A stretch of 64,000 nt of DNA from Pseudomonas asiatica (GTDB taxonomy: Bacteria > Pseudomonadota > Gammaproteobacteria > Pseudomonadales > Pseudomonadaceae). Made by a program: the position numbers and the translations under genes. Numbering within the stretch: the stretch's first letter is position 1; each line of letters starts with the position of its first letter. The DNA lies in the NCBI RefSeq assembly GCF_009932335.1, contig NZ_BLJF01000001.1, positions 310,001-374,000 of the forward strand, given 5' to 3'. Shown here piece by piece: positions 20,947 through 32,064 of this stretch. A model generated the notes under the pieces. It saw nothing but the letters and a program-made list of their open reading frames with translations, searched no databases and was not told the origin of the DNA.

Positions 20947-22014
20947 TCACAGCGAATAGAACGGGTCGTTTTCAGGCGCCTGGTCGTGCAACGCTTGGGC
21001 GAGGTCCTGGATGTGTTCAGACCACGCCACTGTCTTTACCCATTCCTCGGGCATGCCGGATACCCCGTACAACGCTCCGGCCAGCTGCCCAGCCACGGCT
21101 GCCACGCTGTCGGCGTCGTCTGCCAGGTTTGCCGCCAGTAGCACTGCGTCTCTGAAATTGTCGGTATTCCAAACCGCCCATAGCGCAGCTTCCAAGGTGT
21201 CGATGACATACCCTGAGGAGCGGATCTGGTCGCGGCTTTTTTCCTTGTATTCGCCAGCGTTGATGATGGTGGCGCGGGGCTGCAGCGGGCGGACCATCGG
21301 GCGGCACATTTCATCCTTGTCGGCGCCGTTCAGGGCGAGGTGCAGCTGCGCGCCCAGCAGTTCGCAGCCACTCACTGCTTCGGGCGCCCGATGGGTGGCC
21401 CGACTCTGGCTTTGGGCTTCGCGCCACGTGGATGGCAGCATGTGGCGCCTGAATATGGCGGTGGGGGCGAGCCGGATGATGGAGCCATTGCCGGCCGTAT
21501 TCGGCTCTGTGTTGCCTATCCAGTCCAGGCCATGGCGTAGCCACCCTTCCAAGGCAAGGCGTGTAGCATTGCCGATGTCGAAACAGACACCGTTTGCGCT
21601 GTTTTCCCCTCGCTTGTACCACCTGCACAGTCGCTCGAGATAATCTGCATGGTCGAATCGCATGCAAGCCAGGTACGAGTCCGCCAGGCAAAGCGCCATG
21701 CTCGTATCATCGGTCCACTCACCTGGCTTGAGCCTGAACGGCCCGCCGCCGACCATGTCATCGACGTGTGCTTTATCGCGAGGCAGGAACTCCAGGGTGG
21801 TGCCTACGGCATCGCCAATGGCCAAACCCAGCAACGCACCTTTGGCTCGGTCGAGCGATTGTTCGGGGGTTAATGTGCAAACGCGCGATTCTTGCCATTG
21901 CGGGTGCACGTAGGCACGGCCTGCGGACTCGCGTGGGGTGGGCGCTGGTAGCAAGTGGTTGTACCGGTAGGCATACTCGGTAACTTCAAGGGTAGGGCTG
22001 TGCAGGTCGATCAT
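20947..22014 (-). CDS. ADP-ribosylglycohydrolase, probable immunity protein
   Basis: This 355-residue protein belongs to the DraG/ADP-ribosylglycohydrolase family, which removes ADP-ribose from arginine side chains using a binuclear metal centre. Family motifs are [13 protein letters not shown] (59-71), [11 protein letters not shown] (98-108), [10 protein letters not shown] and [15 protein letters not shown] (296-310); the aspartate metal ligands of WTDDT and DDADS are intact. About 50 residues precede the fold. Its ATG overlaps the toxin gene stop by four bases, a classic toxin-immunity coupling. I infer that it reverses the toxin's modification of self targets, as described for Tri1 in the Tre1-Tri1 pair of Serratia. 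Confidence 0.88.
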   Translation of the reverse strand: MIDLHSPTLEVTEYAYRYNHLLPAPTPRESAGRAYVHPQWQESRVCTLTPEQSLDRAKGALLGLAIGDAVGTTLEFLPRDKAHVDDMVGGGPFRLKPGEWTDDTSMALCLADSYLACMRFDHADYLERLCRWYKRGENSANGVCFDIGNATRLALEGWLRHGLDWIGNTEPNTAGNGSIIRLAPTAIFRRHMLPSTWREAQSQSRATHRAPEAVSGCELLGAQLHLALNGADKDEMCRPMVRPLQPRATIINAGEYKEKSRDQIRSSGYVIDTLEAALWAVWNTDNFRDAVLLAANLADDADSVAAVAGQLAGALYGVSGMPEEWVKTVAWSEHIQDLAQALHDQAPENDPFYSL

Positions 22015-23486
22015 AGAACTTCTTCTAATAAGAGATGAGTCGTGGGGCCTTGCTCAATCCGGTTCAGTACCCTGAAAGAAGTACCCGGCGGGTACAGTAC
22101 TTCCGCCTCGGGAATTTGCGTCAGGAAACTGATGTCCTTGCCGGATACGCCGCGTACGACCATCTGGGTATTGCCCGCGAATGGTGTTGTCGCGGATGAG
22201 CTGAAGAATGCCATGTCGGTCTCCACTGCGCCCATTTGCATGCGATTGAGCACATCCAGTGGCAGATCCGTTCCACGGTAGGTTTCAGCGCCAACGTAGC
22301 GAGGCAAGCGTGCCAGACCTTCGGTTGCATGCTCGGCAAAAGCCATGATTTCAGGCGTGGCTGTGCCTTGGCGCATCGCCAGGTTATACGCCTTGTACAC
22401 ATCGTTGGTAGAGTAACCGTAAAGTGCGCCTATTTGATCGTCGCTGAGCAGTTTCGAAAGCTCCGGGGCCCGAAAATCTGCCCGGGCGCGGCCTTCGGCA
22501 ATCCATCGCTCTGCCATGTCCTTGCCCACTGCCTCTCGCAGGCTCATGAGCTTCTTGGGCGCCGCTGCAATGCTTTTTTCAGTGGCTTGCTTTGCTGGCG
22601 GCAGCTCTGGCTCTGCTTTCTGCAGCGGTGTCGCGGCCTTCATCTGCAACTCAGGTTCAGCCAGCAGCCTGCTTTCGTTCTTCGCCAGCCAGGTGGCCAA
22701 CTGTTTGTTGGAGATTTCGGCTTGAAGCTTGGCACTACGGCTGGCGATGCTTTCCACGCTGCTCATCACGCCGGCTTTCATCTGCCCGCGGGTCAGGTAG
22801 GTCACAATTGCCATCAGCAAAAGCATCACCAGCTGCTCTTGCCCACGGGCCAGTTGCCTTGCAGCGTGTTCGGTACGCTCTTGAACCAGCGCCGCCGAGC
22901 CGCCCGAAGGGTCGAGACCGGAGGGTTTCAAGCCGTCTTCGGCAGTCCACGCGGTAGCAAGCCCCTCTTGCATGGAGGCCAGGCACGCGGGAAGCCCTTG
23001 ATAGAAATACTCCGCGATGGCGGCCAGGCCCAGCGCCATCAGGATCAGGTTGCCGACCTGCAGGCCGATACCGCTGCCTGCGACCACCCCAGGTGCCGCA
23101 CCGACGCCAAAGGCTAGAGAACCCACGGCGCCGCCGATAGCGCCGCCTAGCGCGACGCTGCCGCCGAGAATCATCACCACTTCCTGCACGAGCTTGAGCA
23201 GTACGGGCAAAATCTGGTCGATATTGATGGACGCCCATTTGCGCGACAGATTTGACTGCATCATGGGATAGGACAAAGCCATCGCCTGCCGGACATTGTC
23301 TATCCGGTGTCCGCCTACAGCGCCATAAGCCTGGCTGGCGCCATCGCTTACGCGACGGGTGAAGCCGTCCCAGCTGTCATGGACATTGCGCAAGCCGCTG
23401 CTGACGCTTTGATTGAGGGCGCTGAATTTTTGGTCCAGGTTGCGTTCGATGTCGCCCCAGCTAGGGACGTGAGTTGATAAGTCCAT
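22011..23486 (-). CDS. Polymorphic toxin with C-terminal ADP-ribosyltransferase domain
   Basis: This 491-residue protein has three parts. Residues 1-90 are polar and resemble the DUF6861-type N-terminus of pseudomonad effectors. Residues 100-165 are a glycine-zipper-like membrane segment ([20 protein letters not shown]). A charged linker leads to an R-S-E class mono-ADP-ribosyltransferase (about 395-491): Arg404 in TYRGTDLP, the FFSSSATT strand (428-434) and ExE at 460-462 in [15 protein letters not shown]. ExE predicts arginine as target. It is probably a type VI secretion cargo, but no VgrG, PAAR or Rhs partner is adjacent, so the delivery route is inferred. An AAAGGA site lies 12 bases before the ATG. 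Confidence 0.85.
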   Translation of the reverse strand: MDLSTHVPSWGDIERNLDQKFSALNQSVSSGLRNVHDSWDGFTRRVSDGASQAYGAVGGHRIDNVRQAMALSYPMMQSNLSRKWASINIDQILPVLLKLVQEVVMILGGSVALGGAIGGAVGSLAFGVGAAPGVVAGSGIGLQVGNLILMALGLAAIAEYFYQGLPACLASMQEGLATAWTAEDGLKPSGLDPSGGSAALVQERTEHAARQLARGQEQLVMLLLMAIVTYLTRGQMKAGVMSSVESIASRSAKLQAEISNKQLATWLAKNESRLLAEPELQMKAATPLQKAEPELPPAKQATEKSIAAAPKKLMSLREAVGKDMAERWIAEGRARADFRAPELSKLLSDDQIGALYGYSTNDVYKAYNLAMRQGTATPEIMAFAEHATEGLARLPRYVGAETYRGTDLPLDVLNRMQMGAVETDMAFFSSSATTPFAGNTQMVVRGVSGKDISFLTQIPEAEVLYPPGTSFRVLNRIEQGPTTHLLLEEVL

Positions 23487-23502
23487 TTACCATTGCATTC
23501 CT

Positions 23503-23730
23503 TTAGAGAAGGCAGGTGAGTGTGCGGGCGGCAGGCGATTCTTTCCCATGCACCACGCTGACGGTCAAGCCAGTCGCCAATCGAGCTGCCGATTGCATTG
23601 CGAGGCATTTTCTCATCTGAGGTGCCTCTGGCAATGGTGTCAATTTGATCTCATGCTTGTCGGTCAGTTCCGTTAAGTCTGCGGAATGGCCAATAGGGTG
23701 GCCAAAGCAAACGATGGCTGGATACTTCAC
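23503..23730 (-). CDS. Small ORF upstream of the toxin, possibly 5'-truncated
   Basis: This 75-codon frame runs in the toxin direction and stops 16 bases before the toxin start. I do not recognise the product: it contains FGHPIGHSADLTELTDKHEI and a small-residue C-terminus. The only available start is GTG at 23730, preceded directly by an in-frame TAA, and these bases lie in the cumA-derived repeat that begins at 23724. The reading frame therefore crosses the recombination junction, and this is probably the 3' remnant of a longer accessory or chaperone gene in the donor. Confidence 0.4.
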   Translation of the reverse strand: MKYPAIVCFGHPIGHSADLTELTDKHEIKLTPLPEAPQMRKCLAMQSAARLATGLTVSVVHGKESPAARTLTCLL

Positions 23731-24014
23731 TTAATATTTCCCATTTGCAGGTGTATCGTATTCGCCCTTCATCGCCAGCCGTGCTGGCAGCTTGATTGCG
23801 CAGAACGCGAGGTACCCGCACCGATGTCCTTCACCCGTCGACAAATGCTCAAGGGCCTGACCGGCCTGGTTGTGGTTGGCCTGGGCGCCGGTGGCGCGGC
23901 ACGTTACTGGCTGGGCAAGGTCGAGGACGACAACGCCGGGCATGACTACGAGCTGATCGCTGCTCCCCTGGACGTCGAGCTGGTGACGGGCTTCAAGACC
24001 GAGGCCTGGGCCTT
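23724..24014 (+). repeat. Direct repeat copy B (native cumA 5' region)
   Basis: This is the 291-base counterpart of 20621-20912, running from about 100 bases upstream of cumA into codon 64. Here the reading frame is intact, so this is the functional copy. The 2.8 kb between the two copies carries the toxin cassette. Confidence 0.92.
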
Positions 24015-25206
24015 CGGCCCTTCGGCGCCAGGCACCGAGTTGCGTGTGCGCCAGGGCACCTGGCTGCGGGTGCGCTTCATCAACCACCTGCCGGTCGAAA
24101 CCACCATCCACTGGCACGGTATCCGCCTGCCGCTGGAAATGGACGGCGTGCCCTATGTGTCGCAGCTGCCAGTCAAGCCGGGCGAGTACTTCGACTACAA
24201 ATTCCGTGTGCCGGACGCCGGCAGCTACTGGTACCACCCGCATGTCAGCAGTTCCGAAGAGCTGGGCCGTGGCCTGGTCGGCCCGCTGATCGTCGAGGAG
24301 CGCGAGCCGACCGGCTTCCAGCATGAACGCACGCTCAGCCTGAAGAACTGGCACGTGGACGAGCAGGGCGCCTGGTTGCCGTTCAGCATCCCGCGTGAGG
24401 CGGCGCGCAACGGCACCGCCGGGCGCCTGATCACCATCAATGGCCAGGCCGATTCGGTCACCGAGTTGCCAGCCGGCCAGGTTGTGCGGGTGCGTCTGCT
24501 TAACCTGGACAACACCTGGACCTACCGCATCAACCTCAAGGGTAACTGCGAGGCAAAAATCTATGCTCTGGACGGCAACCCGGTAACCCCGCGCCCCTTG
24601 GACGATGACTACTGGCTCGGCCCAGGCATGCGTATCTGCCTCGCTATCCGTATTCCTGAGGCGGGGGAGGAGATCTCCCTGCGCGACGGTTTCGTGCGCC
24701 TGGGCACCCTGCGTTCGGTTGCCAGCAACGACGCGCCAAGTGACTGGCCGCCGGCGCTACCGCCCAACCCGATCGCCGAGCCGGACCTGGAGAATGCCGA
24801 AAAGCTCAACTTCAATTTCGAGTGGGCGGCGAAAGTCTCGGTCACTAAGGACCAGGATAAGCCGTCGAGCATGTGGCAGATCAACGGCCAGGCCTGGGAC
24901 ATCACCGACAAGACCTGCGCCGAGCGCCCCATTGCCACGTTGCAGAAGGGCAAGAGCTACATCTTCGAGCTGAAGAACATGACCCAGTACCAGCACCCGA
25001 TCCACCTGCACGGCATGAGCTTCAAGGTGATCGGCTCCAACCGTCATGACATCAAGGAGCCGTGGTTCACCGATACCTACCTGCTGGGCAAGAACGAGCG
25101 CGCCCAGGTGGCGCTGGTGGCGGATAACCCGGGCACCTGGATGTTCCATTGCCACGTCATCGACCACATGGAAACCGGCCTGATGGCCGCGATCGCGGTG
25201 GTCTGA
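23824..25206 (+). CDS. cumA: Multicopper oxidase CumA
   Basis: This 460-residue periplasmic oxidase has a twin-arginine signal (SFTRRQMLKG, residues 2-11, then a hydrophobic stretch), so it is exported folded by Tat. Copper ligands are complete: HWHG at 96-99, YHPH near 138, HPIHLHG near 395 and HCHVIDHMETGLM at 442-454. CumA of P. putida GB-1 was linked to Mn(II) oxidation in early work, though later studies gave the main role to other oxidases. I chose ATG 23824 because the signal then starts correctly; the longer frame adds 46 implausible residues. The stop overlaps the tadA start by one base. Confidence 0.9.
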   Translation: MSFTRRQMLKGLTGLVVVGLGAGGAARYWLGKVEDDNAGHDYELIAAPLDVELVTGFKTEAWAFGPSAPGTELRVRQGTWLRVRFINHLPVETTIHWHGIRLPLEMDGVPYVSQLPVKPGEYFDYKFRVPDAGSYWYHPHVSSSEELGRGLVGPLIVEEREPTGFQHERTLSLKNWHVDEQGAWLPFSIPREAARNGTAGRLITINGQADSVTELPAGQVVRVRLLNLDNTWTYRINLKGNCEAKIYALDGNPVTPRPLDDDYWLGPGMRICLAIRIPEAGEEISLRDGFVRLGTLRSVASNDAPSDWPPALPPNPIAEPDLENAEKLNFNFEWAAKVSVTKDQDKPSSMWQINGQAWDITDKTCAERPIATLQKGKSYIFELKNMTQYQHPIHLHGMSFKVIGSNRHDIKEPWFTDTYLLGKNERAQVALVADNPGTWMFHCHVIDHMETGLMAAIAVV

Positions 25207-25685
25207 TGCGCCCGCAGATCATCGATCGCAGTCGCGATCAGGAATTCATGCGTCTGGCCCTGGCCCTGGCCGCCGAAGGTGCGGCCATGGGCGAGGTGCC
25301 GGTGGGCGCGGTAGTGGTGCAGCATGGGCAGGTGATCGGGCAGGGCTTCAACCGGCCGATCATCGACAGTGACCCCAGTGCGCACGCCGAGATGGTGGCC
25401 ATTCGCGCGGCGGCGAAATCCGCCAGTAACTACCGGCTACCCGGCAGCACCCTGTATGTGACCCTGGAACCGTGCAGCATGTGTGCGGGGTTGATCGTGC
25501 ATTCGCGGGTGATGCGGGTGGTATTCGGCGCGCTGGAGCCCAAGGCGGGGATCGTGCAGAGCCAGGGGCAGTTCTTCGGGCAGGGTTTCCTGAACCACCG
25601 GGTGATGGTGGAGGGGGGGGTGCTGGCGGAGGAGTGCGGGCAGATCCTCAGTGACTTCTTCAAGGCTCGCCGAGCCAAGGGGTAA
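25206..25685 (+). CDS. tadA: tRNA-specific adenosine deaminase
   Basis: This 159-residue enzyme converts wobble adenosine 34 to inosine in tRNA-Arg(ACG). The zinc and catalytic motifs SAHAEM (near residue 60) and PCSMCAGL (near 91) are those of the cytidine/adenosine deaminase fold. The start ATG at 25206 shares one base with the cumA stop, so translation is coupled; a longer frame upstream lies inside cumA. As I recall, this gene was once called cumB in P. putida because of its place after cumA. Confidence 0.93.
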   Translation: MRPQIIDRSRDQEFMRLALALAAEGAAMGEVPVGAVVVQHGQVIGQGFNRPIIDSDPSAHAEMVAIRAAAKSASNYRLPGSTLYVTLEPCSMCAGLIVHSRVMRVVFGALEPKAGIVQSQGQFFGQGFLNHRVMVEGGVLAEECGQILSDFFKARRAKG

Positions 25686-25795
25686 CCTGTCAGTGCCCTA
25701 TCGCCGACAAGCCAGCTCCCACAGGATATCTGCAGGCCTTGGGGGCAGTGGTGAGCCTGTGGGAGCTGGCTTGCCGGCGATAGGGCCCTGACAGG
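25686..25795. repeat. Inverted REP pair between convergent tadA and mltF
   Basis: A dyad of about 40-base arms (CCTGTCAGTGCCCTATCGCC... facing its inverse) fills the whole gap from the tadA stop to the mltF stop. It can form a very long stem in either transcript and is a plausible bidirectional terminator. Confidence 0.85.
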
Positions 25796-27301
<1,506 letters not shown>

Positions 27302-27367
27302 TTAGCTTGTCTGGTAGCGGGTTCTGTGCTTTGGGGGCTTGCCTTTGGAGGTTCAGCGCCTGGGAGG

Positions 27368-27584
27368 TCGAGCGCCGCCCGCGCGGCGCTTCGCAGCACA
27401 AGGCTGCTCCTACATCTGTTTCGGGCCAGTAACGCCTGCGCCAATGCGCGCGACTGCCTTGATTTTCCGACACGCTGCCGAGGTGGACGCCAAGGGGCCG
27501 CGCGCCACTCCCCCAGGAATAATTGGCCCGAAACAGATGTAGGAGCAGCCTTGTGCTGCGAAGCGCCGCGTGGGCGGCGCTCGA
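27368..27584. repeat. 61-bp near-perfect inverted repeat in the mltF/purL gap
   Basis: Arms 27368-27428 and 27524-27584 are complementary with about one mismatch and flank 95 bases of unique DNA. Each arm contains the REP-like core GCAGCACAAGGCTGCTCCTA and an outer GC-rich palindrome (GCCGCCCGCGCGGCG). The 493-base gap holds no gene I can see; it also contains the mltF and purL promoters, with a TAGAAT at 27699-27704 as a possible purL -10. Confidence 0.85.
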
Positions 27585-27746
27585 TTTCACAGGCGCTAAA
27601 TCTCTAAAGGTAGGCCCCCTGGATTCTGACCCGCAAGTCCGGTTCCGCCGCCCGGCAGCCGTGGCTTAGAGCGGGTGCCGAAACCCTTCGAATTAGGCTA
27701 GAATGCACGGCCTCTAAGCACACCCCTTCCTGAGGCTGTCCCGACG

Positions 27747-30700
27747 ATGTTGATCCTGCGCGGCGCTCCTGCCCTTTCTGCCTTTCGCCACGGTAAATTA
27801 CTCGAGCAACTGAGCCAGAAAGTCCCCGCTGTTACTGGTTTGTATGCCGAATTTGCCCATTTCGCCGATGTCGACGGCGAGCTGACCGCCGACCAGCAGC
27901 AGGTGCTGGGCCGTCTGCTCAAGTACGGCCCGAGCGTGCCGGTACAGGAGCCGAGCGGCCGCCTGTTCCTGGTCGTGCCGCGCCTGGGCACCATTTCGCC
28001 GTGGGCCAGCAAGGCCAGCGACATCGCTCACAACTGCGGCCTGCAGTCGATCCAGCGCCTGGAGCGCGGTATCGCCTACTACGTTGCCGGCAACCTGAGC
28101 GAAGCCGACGCCGAACTGATCGCGGCCGAGCTGCACGACCGCATGACCCAGCGCGTGCTCGGCCAGCTGGAGCAGGCCGCTGACCTGTTCAGCCATGCCC
28201 AGCCCAAGCCGATGACCTCGGTGGACATCCTCGGCGGCGGCCGTGATGCCCTGGCCAAGGCCAACATCGACCTGGGCCTGGCCCTGGCCGAAGACGAGAT
28301 CGACTATCTGGTCAACGCCTTCCAGGGCCTCAAGCGCAACCCGAACGACATCGAACTGATGATGTTCGCCCAGGCCAACTCCGAGCACTGCCGCCACAAG
28401 ATCTTCAACGCCAGTTGGGACATCGACGGCCAGGCTCAGGAAAAGAGCCTGTTCGGCATGATCAAGAACACCTACCAGATGCACAACGAAGGTGTGCTGT
28501 CTGCGTACAAGGACAACGCCTCGGTGATCGTCGGCAACGTTGCCGGCCGTTTCTTCCCGAACCCTGAAACCCGCCAGTACGGCGCGGTGCAGGAGCCGGT
28601 GCACATCCTGATGAAGGTCGAGACGCACAACCACCCGACCGCCATCGCCCCGTTCTCCGGCGCCTCCACCGGCTCCGGCGGCGAAATCCGCGACGAAGGC
28701 GCGACCGGCCGTGGCGCCAAGCCCAAGGCTGGCCTGACCGGCTTCACCGTGTCCAACCTGCGTATCCCGGGCTTCGAGCAGCCGTGGGAGCAGGCCTACG
28801 GCAAGCCTGAGCGCATCGTCGACGCCCTCGACATCATGATCGAAGGCCCACTGGGTGGCGCTGCGTTCAACAACGAATTCGGTCGCCCGGCCCTGACCGG
28901 CTACTTCCGTACCTTCGAGCAGGCCATCAACACCCCGCACGGTGAAGAAGTGCGCGGCTACCACAAGCCGATCATGCTGGCCGGTGGCATGGGCAACATC
29001 CGTGAAGACCACGTGCAGAAAGGCGAGATCACTGTCGGCGCCAAGCTGATCGTGCTCGGCGGCCCGGCCATGCTGATCGGTCTGGGCGGCGGCGCCGCTT
29101 CGTCGGTGGCGACCGGTGCCAGCTCGGCTGACCTCGACTTCGCTTCGGTACAGCGCGAAAACCCGGAAATGGAGCGCCGTTGCCAGGAGGTCATCGACCG
29201 CTGCTGGCAGCTGGGCGACAACAACCCGATCGCCTTCATCCACGACGTCGGCGCCGGTGGTATCTCCAACGCCTTCCCAGAACTGGTCAACGACGGTGGC
29301 CGTGGTGGCCGCTTCGAACTGCGCAACGTGCCCAACGACGAGCCGGGCATGGCCCCGCACGAAATCTGGAGCAACGAATCGCAAGAGCGTTACGTGCTGG
29401 CCGTCAGCGCCGTCGACTTCGAGCGCTTCAAGGCAATCTGCGAGCGTGAGCGTTGCCCGTTTGCCGTAGTGGGTGAAGCGACTGAAGAGAAGCACCTGAC
29501 CGTAAGCGACAGCCATTTCGGCAACACGCCGGTAGACATGCCGCTCGACGTACTGCTGGGCAAGCCGCCACGCATGCACCGTTCGGTTACCCGCGAAGCC
29601 GAGCTGGGCGATGACTTCGACCCGAGCAAGCTGGACCTGGACAACGCCGTTCAGCGCGTTCTCAGCCACCCGGCCGTGGCCAGCAAGAGCTTCCTGATCA
29701 CCATCGGCGACCGCACCATCACCGGCCTGGTAGCTCGTGACCAGATGGTCGGCCCGTGGCAGGTACCGGTGGCCGACTGCGCCGTCACCGCCACCAGCTT
29801 CGACGTATACACCGGTGAAGCCATGGCCATGGGCGAGCGTACCCCGCTGGCGCTGCTGGATGCCCCGGCGTCCGGCCGCATGGCAATTGGCGAGACACTG
29901 ACCAACCTGGCTGCCTCGCGCATCGAGAAGCTGTCCGACATCAAACTGTCGGCCAACTGGATGTCTGCCGCCGGCCACCCAGGTGAAGACGCCCGCCTGT
30001 ACGACACCGTCAAGGCTGTCGGCATGGAGCTGTGCCCGGAGCTGGGCATTACCATTCCGGTCGGCAAAGACTCGATGTCGATGAAGACCAAGTGGAGCGA
30101 CGAGGGCGTAGAGAAGAGCGTTACCTCGCCAATGTCGCTGATCATCACCGGCTTCGCCCCGGTCACCGACATCCGCAAGACCCTGACCCCGCAACTGCGC
30201 ATGGACAAGGGCGAGACCGACCTGATCCTGATCGACCTGGGCCGCGGCAAGAACCGCATGGGCGCTTCGATCCTGGCACAGACCTACGGCAAGATCGCTG
30301 CCCAGGCACCGGACCTCGACGATGCCGAAGACCTGAAGGCGTTCTTCGCCGTGATCCAGGGCCTGAACGAAGATGGTCACCTGCTGGCCTACCATGACCG
30401 TTCCGACGGCGGCCTGGTCACCACCGTGCTGGAAATGGCCTTCGCCGGCCACTGCGGCCTCGACCTGCACCTTGACCCGCTGACCGACAGCAAAGGCGAC
30501 GTGCCGGCTATCCTCTTCAACGAAGAACTGGGCGCGGTCATCCAGGTTCGCCAGGATGCCACCCCGGACGTACTTGCACAGTTCAGCGCCGCTGGCCTGG
30601 GTGAAGGCTGCGTCGCGGTGATCGGCAAGCCGGTCAACAACGGTGAAGTGTCCATCAGCCTGAACGGCGAAGTGCTGTTCGACGACGACCGCCGCATGCT

Positions 30701-31646
30701 GCAGCGCCAGTGGGCCGAGACCAGCTACCAGATCCAGCGCCTGCGCGACAACGCCGACTGCGCCGACCAGGAATTCGACCTGCTGCTCGAGGAAGACAAC
30801 CCGGGCCTGTCGGTCAAGCTGGGCTTCGACGTCAACGACGACATCGCCGCGCCGTACATCAAGAAGGGCGTGCGTCCGCAAGTGGCCATCCTGCGCGAGC
30901 AGGGCGTCAACGGCCAGGTCGAGATGGCAGCCGCCTTCGACCGCGCCGGCTTCGCCGCCATCGACGTGCACATGAGCGACATCCTCGCCGGCCGTGTCGA
31001 CTTCGAAGCCTTCAAGGGCCTGGTCGCCTGCGGTGGCTTCTCCTACGGTGACGTGCTGGGTGCCGGTGAAGGCTGGGCCAAGTCGGCGCTGTTCAACAGC
31101 CGCGCCCGTGACGCCTTCCAGGCCTTCTTCGAGCGCACCGACAGCTTCGCCCTAGGCGTGTGCAACGGTTGCCAGATGATGTCCAACCTGCACGAACTGA
31201 TCCCGGGCACCGAGCACTGGCCGCACTTCGTGCGCAACCGCTCGGAGCAGTTCGAGGCGCGTGTGGCCATGGTCGAAGTGCAGAAGTCCAACTCGATCTT
31301 CCTGCAGGGCATGGCCGGTTCGCGCATGCCGATCGCCATCGCCCACGGTGAAGGCCATGCGGAGTTCGCCAGCGAAGAAGCACTACTGGCAGCCGACCTG
31401 TCCGGTTGCGTGGCCCTGCGCTACGTTGACAACCATGGCAAGGTCACCGAAGCCTACCCGGCCAACCCGAACGGCTCGCCGCGTGGTATCACCGGCCTCA
31501 CCAGCCGCGACGGCCGCGTGACCATCATGATGCCGCACCCGGAGCGTGTGTTCCGTGCCGTGCAGAACTCCTGGCGCCCGGATGAGTGGCAGGAAGATGC
31601 CGCGCTGATGCGTATGTTCCGTAACGCACGGGTGTGGGTGAACTAA
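27747..31646 (+). CDS. purL: Phosphoribosylformylglycinamidine synthase
   Basis: This 1299-residue single-chain enzyme converts FGAR to FGAM with ATP and glutamine in purine synthesis. The N-terminal and linker domains are followed by the duplicated AIRS-like synthetase core (with [21 protein letters not shown] near residue 293) and a C-terminal class I glutaminase with nucleophile Cys1139 in GVCNGCQMM and the HPE of [10 protein letters not shown]. The length matches the large gammaproteobacterial type. The small NIF3-like gene follows after only three bases. Confidence 0.97.
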   Translation: MLILRGAPALSAFRHGKLLEQLSQKVPAVTGLYAEFAHFADVDGELTADQQQVLGRLLKYGPSVPVQEPSGRLFLVVPRLGTISPWASKASDIAHNCGLQSIQRLERGIAYYVAGNLSEADAELIAAELHDRMTQRVLGQLEQAADLFSHAQPKPMTSVDILGGGRDALAKANIDLGLALAEDEIDYLVNAFQGLKRNPNDIELMMFAQANSEHCRHKIFNASWDIDGQAQEKSLFGMIKNTYQMHNEGVLSAYKDNASVIVGNVAGRFFPNPETRQYGAVQEPVHILMKVETHNHPTAIAPFSGASTGSGGEIRDEGATGRGAKPKAGLTGFTVSNLRIPGFEQPWEQAYGKPERIVDALDIMIEGPLGGAAFNNEFGRPALTGYFRTFEQAINTPHGEEVRGYHKPIMLAGGMGNIREDHVQKGEITVGAKLIVLGGPAMLIGLGGGAASSVATGASSADLDFASVQRENPEMERRCQEVIDRCWQLGDNNPIAFIHDVGAGGISNAFPELVNDGGRGGRFELRNVPNDEPGMAPHEIWSNESQERYVLAVSAVDFERFKAICERERCPFAVVGEATEEKHLTVSDSHFGNTPVDMPLDVLLGKPPRMHRSVTREAELGDDFDPSKLDLDNAVQRVLSHPAVASKSFLITIGDRTITGLVARDQMVGPWQVPVADCAVTATSFDVYTGEAMAMGERTPLALLDAPASGRMAIGETLTNLAASRIEKLSDIKLSANWMSAAGHPGEDARLYDTVKAVGMELCPELGITIPVGKDSMSMKTKWSDEGVEKSVTSPMSLIITGFAPVTDIRKTLTPQLRMDKGETDLILIDLGRGKNRMGASILAQTYGKIAAQAPDLDDAEDLKAFFAVIQGLNEDGHLLAYHDRSDGGLVTTVLEMAFAGHCGLDLHLDPLTDSKGDVPAILFNEELGAVIQVRQDATPDVLAQFSAAGLGEGCVAVIGKPVNNGEVSISLNGEVLFDDDRRMLQRQWAETSYQIQRLRDNADCADQEFDLLLEEDNPGLSVKLGFDVNDDIAAPYIKKGVRPQVAILREQGVNGQVEMAAAFDRAGFAAIDVHMSDILAGRVDFEAFKGLVACGGFSYGDVLGAGEGWAKSALFNSRARDAFQAFFERTDSFALGVCNGCQMMSNLHELIPGTEHWPHFVRNRSEQFEARVAMVEVQKSNSIFLQGMAGSRMPIAIAHGEGHAEFASEEALLAADLSGCVALRYVDNHGKVTEAYPANPNGSPRGITGLTSRDGRVTIMMPHPERVFRAVQNSWRPDEWQEDAALMRMFRNARVWVN

Positions 31647-31649
31647 GGC

Positions 31650-31961
31650 GTGTACAAGCTCGCCTTCTTTGTCCCCGCCAGCCACGTCGAAGTGGTCAAG
31701 GCCGCTGTGTTCGCCGCTGGTGGCGGGCGCATCGGTGACTATGACCACTGCGCCTGGCAGACGCTGGGCCAGGGCCAGTTCCGCCCGCTGGACGGCAGCC
31801 AGCCGTTCCTCGGGCAAACCGGCCAGGTCGAGGTGGTGGAAGAGTGGAAGGTGGAGCTGGTGGTGGCTGACGACCTGATTGCCCAGGTCGTCGCTGCACT
31901 CAAGCAGAGCCACCCGTACGAGACGCCAGCCTACGAAGTCTGGCGGCTCGCCGAGTTCTAG
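31650..31961 (+). CDS. YqfO/NIF3-like small protein
   Basis: This 103-residue protein corresponds to the PII-like domain inserted in NIF3/YqfO proteins, found alone in many proteobacteria. The conserved HPYETPAYEVWRL at the C-terminus is diagnostic. The biochemical role is unknown; the fold suggests metal or small-ligand binding. It starts with GTG three bases after purL and has only the TAAGG of the purL stop region as a ribosome site, so translation probably depends on coupling with purL. Confidence 0.8.
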   Translation: MYKLAFFVPASHVEVVKAAVFAAGGGRIGDYDHCAWQTLGQGQFRPLDGSQPFLGQTGQVEVVEEWKVELVVADDLIAQVVAALKQSHPYETPAYEVWRLAEF

Positions 31962-31971
31962 ACCGCATCAA

Positions 31972-32062
31972 GGCTATTCGCGGGCAAGCCCGCTCCTACA
32001 GGAATATCGCAGTCATCAGAACCTGTGATATCTCTGTGGGAGCTGGCTTGCCGGCGATAGGG
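31972..32062. repeat. REP pair between convergent genes
   Basis: One copy (TTCGCGGGCAAGCCCGCTCC) and an inverted copy (TGTGGGAGCTGGCTTGCCGG) flank about 35 bases. They occupy the gap between the NIF3-like gene and tatC, which converge here. Confidence 0.85.
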
Positions 32063-32064
32063 CC

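Noticed and set aside
27798..30971. 1057-codon minus-strand frame inside purL
   Set aside because: It is a shadow of purL. The translation is low-complexity-like and has no domain.
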